Assembly: GCF_001695625.1 (NCBI RefSeq)
Contig: NZ_MBPN01000053.1
Location: forward strand, 1-35,206
DNA length: 35,206 nt
From: Pseudomonas defluvii
GTDB lineage: Bacteria; Pseudomonadota; Gammaproteobacteria; Pseudomonadales; Pseudomonadaceae
Reading direction: 5' to 3'
Part shown: one piece after another, positions 14,988 through 22,509 of the stretch
Position numbering within the stretch: position 1 is the stretch's first letter
Layout: every line of letters begins with the position of its first letter
Notes under the pieces: model-generated
Database searches by the model: none
Told to the model about the DNA's origin: nothing
What the model saw: the letters and a program-made list of their open reading frames with translations, nothing else
Made by a program: the position numbers and the translations under genes

Positions 14988-15473
14988 ATGAAATACATCC
15001 ACACTCCTGAAGCGAAGGCATTCCTGGTCGACGGCAGCACTTGGCCGGCCACCATAAACACTTCGCTCCCCCATTTCCTCGCCAAGGCATCCGGCATGCT
15101 CTTTGGCGGCAAGAGCAGCCAGGAGATCCGCCTGGCTGAAGGTCAAGTTCTACCCAAAATTGAGCATGCGCGCAGTCTGGTACTACGCCAGCTCCGCCCA
15201 TTCCTGTTTGTCGACCCGACAGGGCTGTTCAACGGCATGGAGCCGGTTGCTGCATACGATAAGTCGCTGATCGTCGCAGACCAGGTCCTGGTGGCTGTTG
15301 ATCTGCTTGAGGACTTCGACATTTTCGTTGGGCTGACCCGTCTGTATCCGGCCTTGGTGAACGATGCTGCGGCCGTGAGAGCCGAACTCGCCAACCAGAT
15401 TGCCCGTAGCTACAACGGCGTCCACAAGAGCGTACGGAACGTGAATAGCGGCCGCGCGCACCCAAGCGGATGA
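14988..15473 (+). CDS. Hypothetical protein opening the transfer operon
   Basis: ATG 14988 has AAGGA ten bases upstream and gives 161 residues. The protein is soluble and mostly helical (KIEHARSLVLRQLRPFLF, then DQVLVAVDLLEDFDIFVG) and lacks a signal peptide. It is not recognised. Its stop overlaps the ATG of the RecD2-like gene by four bases (ATGA), so the two are translationally coupled and possibly work as a complex. Confidence 0.8.
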   Translation: MKYIHTPEAKAFLVDGSTWPATINTSLPHFLAKASGMLFGGKSSQEIRLAEGQVLPKIEHARSLVLRQLRPFLFVDPTGLFNGMEPVAAYDKSLIVADQVLVAVDLLEDFDIFVGLTRLYPALVNDAAAVRAELANQIARSYNGVHKSVRNVNSGRAHPSG

Positions 15474-17686
15474 GCATGACTGATCGAATTCCTGACGGGG
15501 CTGAAGCCCTCACCCGCGAACGCGGTACCCTAGTCGATATTGTTTTCCGTGATCCCGCCGGTCCTTGGTCGGTTTGTACCTTCCGGCGGGAAGACAACAC
15601 CTCCTTCACCGGTACCGGCAATTTCGGCAACGCAATCCTCTATGAGGACTACATCCTGTACGGCAAGCGCGTACCGGATATCGACGGCGCTGATTTCGAT
15701 GTCAGCCAGTTCACCTCGATGCCACCAGCGAAGGTTGAGTCACTGGTTGGATATCTCAGCGTCCTCACTGGCGTCCCACGCAGCGTTACGAGCAAGGCTG
15801 TCCAGCACTTCGGCGAAAGTCTGATTCCAATTCTGGACCAATCACCAGATAGACTCGTGGAAGCTGGAATCTCCCCGCAAGAAGCCCAGGTCTTAGGCCA
15901 GGTTTGGGCTGATCAACGAAGTGAGCAACTCGCACTCGCACAGATCGACGTCGAGGGTATTCCGCCGGCGAAGCTGGCAACCCTGCAACGTCGCTTAGGC
16001 TATGCCGCGAACCTCAGTGAGGTTCTGAAAGAAGACCCTTATCTGCTCTACGTCCATTTCGAGGACATTCTCTTCACTTCCGCGCTGAACCTCGCGAAAA
16101 GGTTTGGAGTGACCAACAACACAGTCTCTGCAGTTAAAGGCGCGGTGGTCGGCGTGCTCCGCCGGGAGGCTTGGCTCGGGCACAGCTACGTTGAAGGGAG
16201 GCCGCTCATCGAGTCGGTCATGAAGATGCTTCGACTCACCAAAGATGAGATCAAGCCCCTCATTGCTCAGGCCGTAACCGACCTCGCCATGGCCAAGGTT
16301 GTCCATGCCAGCGGCGGACAGCTACAACTCCTGAGCCTGCACGAAGCAGAAAACAAACTGGCCGGCCTCGTGCGGAAATGGGCAGCACTGGACTGCAAAG
16401 ACGCCGAGGACCTGGTGCCCACCGAAAAGATGGCCACCAAGCTCTTGAAGCCACTGGGCCTTGAAAACGGGACTGCGAAGACGTTGTCAGCAGGACTCCG
16501 CTCGCTCTTGGGAGAACGTTTTGCGCTGATCCAGTGCGAAACCCTCTCAGACCAAATGCTGGTTATCAAGGGCCTTCAACTCTTCCTGAAAGCCTTCGGC
16601 GCAGACGCCATCTATTCCGCTTATACAAACGAGATGGCTGACGAGGTCAACCGACTGCTCGATGACGACAGTGTCGTCGTCACGTACTCGGCCTTGATAG
16701 GCATTGATCCAAAGACAGGGGTGCCTTCACAGCATGGCAAAAGACCAATCAACGCGGATGTGTTGATTCTTGCCGGGGCGGACTCGCTTGGGATAGAGGA
16801 AATGGTGAACGTCCTGCGCGCCGTACCAGATTCGAGCAGGGTTTTCCTGCTTGGGGCAGCAAAGGACCTACCAGCTCACTCCATTGGCCAACCGTTCGGG
16901 GAGCTCACCCAAGGCGGGCCGGCGCGAGTTTTCCAGGCGAGCTTTTGGTTGCCACCCAGATCACCGCAACGCGAAGCATCGCGGCGTATCTGGAGCGGGA
17001 CGCTCAAAGCGAACGACGAAACCTTCGACCCAACCCAAGCGATATCTTGGCTGTCGGTGCCATCCGAGCTGCTCATCGAGACCTTACCTGTTGTGGTTAG
17101 GGAGTTCGCCCAGCAGCTACAGGTAGACCCGCTGCTCGATATTAGGGTTGTAGTCCCAGCCGCCAAGGGGCCTCGAGGTGAGGACATGGTGGGCCCGCTG
17201 TCTGCAGCGATCGCTCGGGAGTTCACTGGCGAGGAGCACCTGGTTGAGTTCCATGGAAAAGGGCTGTTCAAAGGATTGCCTTTCGTAGTTAGGCAATCCG
17301 TCGCCAGCACAAACCATCCACCCTTTTCCGTGTTCACCGCCGCTGAAATCAATCCAGAGCGCCTGAACGCTGTAGACCGAGCTGGTAACCATTACTTGCT
17401 CAGCCTGGCAGAGCGCCTCGATGTGTTCCAGGGCGCTGTCATGACGCCGAAGCTCATCCGGGGGCGAGTCTACGACGTTGTCGTCTTGGTGGTCGGCGAG
17501 GGCCAGCAGGACCTCATCAACACCACCCTCATCTCGACTCTCCTGAACAGTGCGAAGACCACCTTGCTGGTGGTTGGCGCACTCGACGGATTGCTGACGG
17601 GATATTCCCTGCGCGAACCGACTGTTGCCCGGTCTCTTCTCCCTAAACGGATAAATCCAGATGTCGATCAAATCAGCGCGCCTTGA
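15470..17686 (+). CDS. RecD2-like protein with all helicase motifs lost
   Basis: The 738-residue protein follows the RecD2 (exodeoxyribonuclease V alpha-like) layout. It has an N-terminal OB-like domain (about 15-95) and tandem helix-hairpin-helix units (LTGVPRSVTSKAVQHFG, then GISPQEAQVLGQVW and LKEDPYLLYVHFEDI). A winged-helix part includes REAWLGHSYVEGRPL. Two motor-like domains follow. Where RecD2 has Walker A (GGPGTGKT) this protein reads ALIQCETLSDQMLV (about 351-364). Where Walker B should read VDEAS it has DVLILAGADSL (430-440). The GDxxQLPSVG motif is GAAKDLPAHSIG (about 461-472). The C-terminal THKSQG/TRAKK region is RLDVFQGAV and NSAKTTLLVVG. The frame is open throughout, so it looks like selection for a non-catalytic DNA-binding or scaffold role. 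It overlaps traD by 26 bp, suggesting a link to DNA delivery. Confidence 0.85.
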   Translation: MSMTDRIPDGAEALTRERGTLVDIVFRDPAGPWSVCTFRREDNTSFTGTGNFGNAILYEDYILYGKRVPDIDGADFDVSQFTSMPPAKVESLVGYLSVLTGVPRSVTSKAVQHFGESLIPILDQSPDRLVEAGISPQEAQVLGQVWADQRSEQLALAQIDVEGIPPAKLATLQRRLGYAANLSEVLKEDPYLLYVHFEDILFTSALNLAKRFGVTNNTVSAVKGAVVGVLRREAWLGHSYVEGRPLIESVMKMLRLTKDEIKPLIAQAVTDLAMAKVVHASGGQLQLLSLHEAENKLAGLVRKWAALDCKDAEDLVPTEKMATKLLKPLGLENGTAKTLSAGLRSLLGERFALIQCETLSDQMLVIKGLQLFLKAFGADAIYSAYTNEMADEVNRLLDDDSVVVTYSALIGIDPKTGVPSQHGKRPINADVLILAGADSLGIEEMVNVLRAVPDSSRVFLLGAAKDLPAHSIGQPFGELTQGGPARVFQASFWLPPRSPQREASRRIWSGTLKANDETFDPTQAISWLSVPSELLIETLPVVVREFAQQLQVDPLLDIRVVVPAAKGPRGEDMVGPLSAAIAREFTGEEHLVEFHGKGLFKGLPFVVRQSVASTNHPPFSVFTAAEINPERLNAVDRAGNHYLLSLAERLDVFQGAVMTPKLIRGRVYDVVVLVVGEGQQDLINTTLISTLLNSAKTTLLVVGALDGLLTGYSLREPTVARSLLPKRINPDVDQISAP

Positions 17687-19472
17687 GGCGCTTGCCGCCG
17701 AGCATGCGGAAATTCAGCGACAGCGAAATATCGCAATCAGCCTTCCGTTGGTAGGGGCAGCAATTCCATTTGTGCCGCTTCCCTTGACGGTGGCCATCGC
17801 TGCAGGCTGTGCTATCTGGTCCCTGCTGCTTGATCGGAAAGAAGCTGAAGCGTCTACCACGGATATCTGGGACGCCGGTTACATCGAAGCCCCGATTCCG
17901 GATTGCGACTTCCGCCGCTCTACTTTTCTGGGCAAGGCCATTCCTTGGACAGAGTGGAAGGATCGCGTTGACGCGATCACGAGTACGAAGGGCATCGCCA
18001 CCGCTGACGATATCCGCCGGGAGTTGATCGACACCTATCCATCAATGATCCCATTCATGCTGTCCGACGACATCATGACTCGCCATGTAGCGCTGCTCGC
18101 TGCAACCGGGACCGGCAAGACCGAACTGCTTCTGGCAATCATCCAACAACAGATAAAAAAAGGGGCCGGCCTTCTGCTAATCGAAGCGAAGTCAGACTCT
18201 GATTTCTCCGGCTCGATTTACGGAATGATGGAAGCGGCCGGCCGGCTCGATGAGTTGCTGATCATCAACTTCGAGTTCCCGGAAATGTCGCATACCTACA
18301 ATCCGTTCTTCTCGGGCGGGGTCCGCGCAACCATTTCCACTGCAATGAAGCTCCAAGCCAACTCCAAAGAGGAGTTCTGGACGGACATTGCTCGCTACTC
18401 CCTGACTGCCGCGGTGCTGTCGCTGAAGCTGCAGCCCGGGGAGCCAGTGTTCCACATCAAGGACATCATTGCAGTGCTGTCCGACTTCGACCTGCTGCTG
18501 AGCTTTATCCGCAACATACGGGTATCCGACTCCATCTATCACAGCGATGGTGTCGAGTGGCTGCACTCATACCTTCGCTTCTGGTTCGACGAAGAAAAAC
18601 AGGTGTGGAACCTGCGCGGGTACAAGCAGTTGCTCCAAGGACTTGTGTCAAAACTTTCGGCGTTCGCTCACTCCGAATACTCCAGCATCGTCAACACCTA
18701 CAGCCCGGATGTCGACCTCAAAGAGGCGATCCTCCAGAACAAGGTTGTTGTGTTGTCCATGTCGTCGCTTGCCGACAAAGACGGTGTGGAGCTATTCGGC
18801 AAATTGTTCATCTCTGATCTTGCTCGAGCGATCGGCGAAATCCAGCTCTCGAAAGCCAAACCGCTGATGATGTGCCCGGCCATTTTCGACGAGTACCCAT
18901 CATTCATGGACGAGAGCCAGGTATCCCTGTTCCAGCTGGCGCGATCGGCGAATGTGCCCATCATCATTGCTTTCCAGGGCGTTGGCTTCCTCCAGAACAT
19001 TTCCCCTGCCTTCGTCGAGATGGTGCTGGGCAACTGCTGGACACACCTGTACTGCGACATCCGGGATGCCCAGACGCGGGAGTTCGCCGTCAAGCTTGCG
19101 GGGACGATGATCAAAAGGTTCGTCCAAGAGTCCTCTGGCAGCAGCACGGGGCAGAGTTACGCATCCGAGCAATCAGGTCTCTACACAAACGACTCGGAAG
19201 GCGCCAGCTCAAGTACCGGATACAAGGCGACGCGGGAGGACATCCTGCAACCCGAAGACTTTGCATCGCTCGACCAAGGCGACGGGATCATTGTCGCGAA
19301 GTCGGGAACCTATCGTGTCCGCATGCCGTTGGTGAGAAACAGCTTCCCGAACGTCCACTTCAAGGACATGCGACTGGTCCGCAGGCCACGTCGAGCGCGC
19401 TCGGGCGTCAACGCCTGGCAACGATTCCACGAGAAGAACAAGGCAATGCTGGAAAAGCTGACTCAAGGCTGA
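17661..19472 (+). CDS. traD: Type IV coupling protein, TraD/VirD4 type
   Basis: The coupling ATPase docks relaxase-bound DNA to the secretion channel. In 603 residues it has two N-terminal membrane helices packed close together (about 24-57), Walker A AATGTGKTELL (147-157), the IEAKSDSDFSGSIYG block, Walker B AIFDEYPSF (about 406-414), and a Gln-rich VPIIIAFQGVGFL motif like the VirD4 family. The C-terminus is basic (RRPRRARSG). Start ATG 17661 lies inside the end of the RecD2-like gene. A 36-bp gap with GAGGAGACGCC precedes the next gene. The short, clustered transmembrane region and its position next to a RecD-like gene fit MPF_G/F-type systems. Confidence 0.93.
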   Translation: MSIKSARLEALAAEHAEIQRQRNIAISLPLVGAAIPFVPLPLTVAIAAGCAIWSLLLDRKEAEASTTDIWDAGYIEAPIPDCDFRRSTFLGKAIPWTEWKDRVDAITSTKGIATADDIRRELIDTYPSMIPFMLSDDIMTRHVALLAATGTGKTELLLAIIQQQIKKGAGLLLIEAKSDSDFSGSIYGMMEAAGRLDELLIINFEFPEMSHTYNPFFSGGVRATISTAMKLQANSKEEFWTDIARYSLTAAVLSLKLQPGEPVFHIKDIIAVLSDFDLLLSFIRNIRVSDSIYHSDGVEWLHSYLRFWFDEEKQVWNLRGYKQLLQGLVSKLSAFAHSEYSSIVNTYSPDVDLKEAILQNKVVVLSMSSLADKDGVELFGKLFISDLARAIGEIQLSKAKPLMMCPAIFDEYPSFMDESQVSLFQLARSANVPIIIAFQGVGFLQNISPAFVEMVLGNCWTHLYCDIRDAQTREFAVKLAGTMIKRFVQESSGSSTGQSYASEQSGLYTNDSEGASSSTGYKATREDILQPEDFASLDQGDGIIVAKSGTYRVRMPLVRNSFPNVHFKDMRLVRRPRRARSGVNAWQRFHEKNKAMLEKLTQG

Positions 19473-19508
19473 ATTTAGCATGCGAAACTCGACCATTGAG
19501 GAGACGCC

Positions 19509-19850
19509 ATGAATTGGCAAGACAAACTGCGGCAGTGGGATTGGGACTTCGGTGTTGTATGGGACTGGTTTCTCGATATTACCCAGTTCCATGTGCAGCG
19601 AATCGGTTGGCCCGCTTACTTGGCCATCGCTGCCGTGATCATCTGCCTCGGGCTTGCTTTCCAGCCTACTCGAGGCCTCACCTCTCTACTGATTAACGCC
19701 TTCGTCCGCATGATTTTCACCTACGTGCAGATCGTGCTGTCGTTGGTGACCGTGCAGTTGTTCGGATTCCTGGGCAAGGTGCTGCTTGCACAATTCCATC
19801 GAACCAGGCGCTGGGTTGGCCAGCTGTTCGACGAGAAAAAAACCTCCTAA
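19509..19850 (+). CDS. Small membrane protein next to the coupling protein
   Basis: ATG 19509 has GAGGAG six bases upstream. The 113-residue protein begins with a Trp-rich amphipathic stretch (WQDKLRQWDWDFGVVWDW), then a transmembrane helix at about 36-54 and another at about 66-90, and ends in a basic tail. Genes of this size sit after traD in ICE-type transfer operons, but no family is recognised. It could anchor the coupling protein to the channel, which is inference. About 100 bp without a gene follow. Confidence 0.75.
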   Translation: MNWQDKLRQWDWDFGVVWDWFLDITQFHVQRIGWPAYLAIAAVIICLGLAFQPTRGLTSLLINAFVRMIFTYVQIVLSLVTVQLFGFLGKVLLAQFHRTRRWVGQLFDEKKTS

Positions 19851-19871
19851 CTCTCTGCTCCCCTCCCCTCG

Positions 19872-19890
19872 GGCCGGCGCAAAGCCGGCC
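19872..19890 (+). other. GC-rich hairpin between two transfer segments
   Basis: GGCCGGC, loop GCAAA, GCCGGCC. It lies 21 bp after the stop of the small membrane protein, but the following bases are TGTCACTACC, not a T run. It may attenuate or protect transcript ends; it is not a convincing terminator. Confidence 0.5.
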
Positions 19891-19907
19891 TGTCACTACC
19901 GACCCTC

Positions 19908-19938
19908 AAAAAAGGGGCACTCACTTTCCACTATTTGG
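19908..19938 (+). promoter_or_regulatory. Repeated promoter-like element, copy 2
   Basis: AAAAAAGGGGCACTC followed by ACTTTCCACTATTTGG. It is the second copy of the element at 14937, again placed a short distance upstream of an operon segment (19955). The same GGGCAC-N5-TTCCA spacing is kept in both. Probably a shared promoter or activator site for two transfer segments. Confidence 0.6.
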
Positions 19939-19954
19939 GAAAGGAGGGCCCTTT

Positions 19955-20305
19955 ATGAACTTTCACGCATGGGCTTTAGGGATTGGATATCTGGCGGCCA
20001 TTGCCGTTCAGCCAGCATTTGCTGAATCCGACCCGTACGTAATCGATCAGCGCGATCCCCGGTATCAGCGTGCCATTGAGCACCTGTCTCTCGCTGCTCA
20101 AAACCTTCGCATGGCTCAGGACGAACTCAAGAAGGCCGAAGCCAGCGCCCCACTTCCAGGGCTGGATCTCGTAAGGATGCTCGCACAGGTCCGGCCCGTG
20201 GAAGAGACCATCAACGTAGTTCTGCAACCGGAGCAAAAGCGGCTCCGTTACCAGACCGTTACCCCCGATGGCCTGTTTTTCACCCCAACTCGAGTCGGAG
20301 ATTGA
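19955..20305 (+). CDS. Secreted RAQPRD-like transfer protein
   Basis: ATG 19955 follows AGGAGGG. The 116-residue protein has a signal peptide (residues 1-23, ending AFA then ESDP) and a periplasmic helical domain (YQRAIEHLSLAAQNLRMAQDELKKAE). The C-terminal part VRPVEETINVVLQPEQKRLRYQ resembles, in layout and position, the RAQPRD family of ICE transfer proteins (signal, helices, then a short positively charged motif near the end). The literal RAQPRD box is not present. It is the first gene after the second promoter-like element. Confidence 0.7.
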   Translation: MNFHAWALGIGYLAAIAVQPAFAESDPYVIDQRDPRYQRAIEHLSLAAQNLRMAQDELKKAEASAPLPGLDLVRMLAQVRPVEETINVVLQPEQKRLRYQTVTPDGLFFTPTRVGD

Positions 20306-20308
20306 CCC

Positions 20309-20704
20309 ATGCAAATGACTGGCCTCGCGCCGCAACTGAAAACGGAGGACCTCAAACGCTTTGCGTTGGGGATTCTCGCACTGGCGGTGACCATCTTCAT
20401 CGTCGCCATGCCCGATATCGCCATGGCTGCGTTCGACGGCGATTTCGCGCCGGACGAGACGATCGCGAAGAACTCCAACAACAGCTTCCTCTACTGGTGG
20501 CGTCTGATTGCCAGTTACGGTCTCTGGGCCGGGTTGGCGCTTCTGCTGCTGTCGGTACTTTTCGCAGGCGCACGCGGCTGGTGGGTATTCGTGCTCGTGG
20601 TTTTGATTTCCCTCTTCGGTGAAACCGTAGTGGTCAAGGCCGGTAACCTGGCCGGCTTCAACATGGCCGGTGGCACTGGTTCCAGTTCTTCGGGGACCAA
20701 GTAA
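20309..20704 (+). CDS. Pilin-like small membrane protein (TraA or ICE pilin type)
   Basis: The protein starts at ATG 20309, three bases after the previous stop. It has 131 residues with a hydrophobic leader (about 17-40, ending DIAMAAFDG), then transmembrane segments at about 62-83 and 87-107, and a Ser/Gly tail. Size, two-helix mature form, alanine-rich cleavage-like site and position between a RAQPRD-like gene and traL fit the pilin or pilin-like subunit of F/ICE transfer systems. The exact subfamily (TraA or the ICE DUF2976 type) is not determined. Confidence 0.65.
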   Translation: MQMTGLAPQLKTEDLKRFALGILALAVTIFIVAMPDIAMAAFDGDFAPDETIAKNSNNSFLYWWRLIASYGLWAGLALLLLSVLFAGARGWWVFVLVVLISLFGETVVVKAGNLAGFNMAGGTGSSSSGTK

Positions 20705-20706
20705 CC

Positions 20707-21084
20707 ATGCGCTTGAGAGTCACAACTGAAGCACCGACTTATGCCTTCGCGACGAGCCCGGTGAACTTCGGAGGCCTCACCCAAGAGGACCTTCTGTTCT
20801 TCATCGTTCCCTTGGTGATCGTCAGCAAAACCACAGGCGAAAACCTTTGGGCCTTTGCCGTTGCATTTTTCTGCCTGTGGCTCTTCAAGCGTTCCACGAG
20901 AAATAAGCCTCAGGGCTTCCTAGCCCTGATGGCCTCAACTTTCGTAGGTGACCTCTACGTAATGACGAGCGAGTTCCCTGCCCTTCAAAAGGCAGTCGGG
21001 AAGTTCGGTCGCTTCACTGCGCGGATCTGGCTCGAGATCGGGCTGATTCCCTCACCGTCTTACTGCAACCGATACGAGCCCTGA
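20707..21084 (+). CDS. traL: TraL-like pilus assembly protein
   Basis: ATG 20707 is two bases after the previous stop; 125 residues. The protein has a short cytoplasmic start, paired hydrophobic helices (LTQEDLLFFIVPLVIVSK and ENLWAFAVAFFCLWLF), and a longer tail. A membrane protein of about 100 residues with GLTQEDLLFF at the start of the first helix is TraL-type (compare TraL's DELVIFIVP). TraL helps form the pilus base in the inner membrane. The family assignment rests on size, topology and gene order and is moderate. Confidence 0.7.
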   Translation: MRLRVTTEAPTYAFATSPVNFGGLTQEDLLFFIVPLVIVSKTTGENLWAFAVAFFCLWLFKRSTRNKPQGFLALMASTFVGDLYVMTSEFPALQKAVGKFGRFTARIWLEIGLIPSPSYCNRYEP

Positions 21085-21085
21085 C

Positions 21086-21712
21086 ATGAGTGAGCAATAC
21101 GGCGCACCGTTGAAGTATTTCAATTTGCTCGGCGCAAGTGATCTTCGAGCGGGCAGAGCCATCATTACGCTGATCGCCATCTCAGCGGTCTTTGCAGTCG
21201 TTATCGCCGTGCTGGTTGGCATGAATAGGGAACTGCAGGAAACAAACCGGAGATTGCAAAGCGAGCGAATCATGTATGGATTCCCAAACTCTGAGGGGAT
21301 CTTCATCAGCGAGCGGCAGATTCCACAGAGACACATCATTGCATTCGTGGCTGTCTTCCTTGACAACTACTACAACTTCACTCCTCTGTCTGCTCGAACC
21401 AATGCTGAAGAAGCATTGAGAATGATGTCGCCACGTCTCCGCGCGCTAAAGGAAGATAGTTTGAAGATCGTTGCCAACCAGTCGGTTGAGCAGCAGATCA
21501 CACAGGTATTCACAAAATCTTCTCCATATCAAGTCGAAGTTACCCCACAGGGTTATGTGGTGTCCTTCACTGCTGAACGCCACAGGGCCACTTTGAATAG
21601 GGTTTTCAACAAGGCTAAGTACAATGTGAAAATTCTAATCAAGCCAGTCAAGCCTTCGAAGTTCTACGAGTGGGCGGTTGTGGCTGATGACTTCGACATC
21701 CAGGAGATTTAG
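21086..21712 (+). CDS. traE: TraE/VirB8-type channel protein
   Basis: The 208-residue protein has one N-terminal transmembrane helix (about 23-45), then periplasmic domains with LFxxNYY-like VAVFLDNYYNFTP and the VirB8/TraE pattern of helix-beta repeats. It lies between TraL and TraK in the order L-E-K-B, as in F-type operons. It starts at ATG 21086, one base after the previous stop. TraE is an inner-membrane component of the channel. Confidence 0.85.
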   Translation: MSEQYGAPLKYFNLLGASDLRAGRAIITLIAISAVFAVVIAVLVGMNRELQETNRRLQSERIMYGFPNSEGIFISERQIPQRHIIAFVAVFLDNYYNFTPLSARTNAEEALRMMSPRLRALKEDSLKIVANQSVEQQITQVFTKSSPYQVEVTPQGYVVSFTAERHRATLNRVFNKAKYNVKILIKPVKPSKFYEWAVVADDFDIQEI

Positions 21713-21714
21713 GG

Positions 21715-22509
21715 TTGAAGAAGCGACTGATAGCTGCCGGCCTTTGCGCAGCCATGTCAACCACGATATTTGCGAGCGACGAGTGCAACCGGAATCCGCG
21801 CACTGTTGTTTACAACAACTCGCCAGTTGACATTTACATTTCAAACGACACCCAGCGTGCAGAGGTTTTGTTCCCCGAGCCCTACCTCGACGGTATTTAT
21901 GTAGAGGTAACTCAGGGTATGGACTTCTACCCGTCCCCTATCAAAAACAAGCTCGCATTTCAAGCGACAGATCCGCTGTATACGGGCCTTGTTTATGTCG
22001 ATGCGCCGTCCAAGCAAACATACATTCTCAAGCTTATAACCCGGCCTGGTTGCGCAGACAGCCAAGTCACTATTTCGGGCCAGCCGATCGCTGATAGGTC
22101 CGCCATGGCGCGAGACTCCCGCGGAAGAATTAAAGGTCTGATGAACTATCTCTACGATGGGAAACTGCCTTCGGGATATCGCGAACAGGATTTTTCCCGA
22201 CTTTCAGAGGCTGATCGTGTTGTGTTTCGGCAGGGCTCGCTGGAATTCAAACTTCGCTCCCAAGTTGTGGGTCCGAAGTACATCGGCACTACTTACGAAG
22301 TCATCAACAACGGTCGCACGTCAACAAAAGTCGCCATTGATCAAATCGACTATGGCAACAAGGCCGTACGCGAGTCCCTTGGAATTGCCAGACAAGTTTC
22401 CATGCTCCCTTCCTCTCGGATACTAGGCCCCTCCCCCGAATACATTACCGAGGTCTACGGAGAGTCACATCGCGGGTTGCTATTCATCGTATCGGAGAAA
22501 GTACAGTGA
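21715..22509 (+). CDS. traK: TraK/VirB9-type secretin-like outer channel protein
   Basis: TTG 21715 follows AGGAG and gives 264 residues with a signal peptide (1-20, KKRLIAAGLCAAMSTTIFA). The mature part is beta-rich (VVYNNSPVDIYISNDTQRAEV, then FPEPYLDGIYVEVTQGM), with two Cys residues (24 and about 110) that may pair. F-type TraK is the periplasmic VirB9 counterpart that joins TraB to TraV. The gene lies between traE and traB and overlaps traB by four bases (GTGA). Confidence 0.85.
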   Translation: MKKRLIAAGLCAAMSTTIFASDECNRNPRTVVYNNSPVDIYISNDTQRAEVLFPEPYLDGIYVEVTQGMDFYPSPIKNKLAFQATDPLYTGLVYVDAPSKQTYILKLITRPGCADSQVTISGQPIADRSAMARDSRGRIKGLMNYLYDGKLPSGYREQDFSRLSEADRVVFRQGSLEFKLRSQVVGPKYIGTTYEVINNGRTSTKVAIDQIDYGNKAVRESLGIARQVSMLPSSRILGPSPEYITEVYGESHRGLLFIVSEKVQ

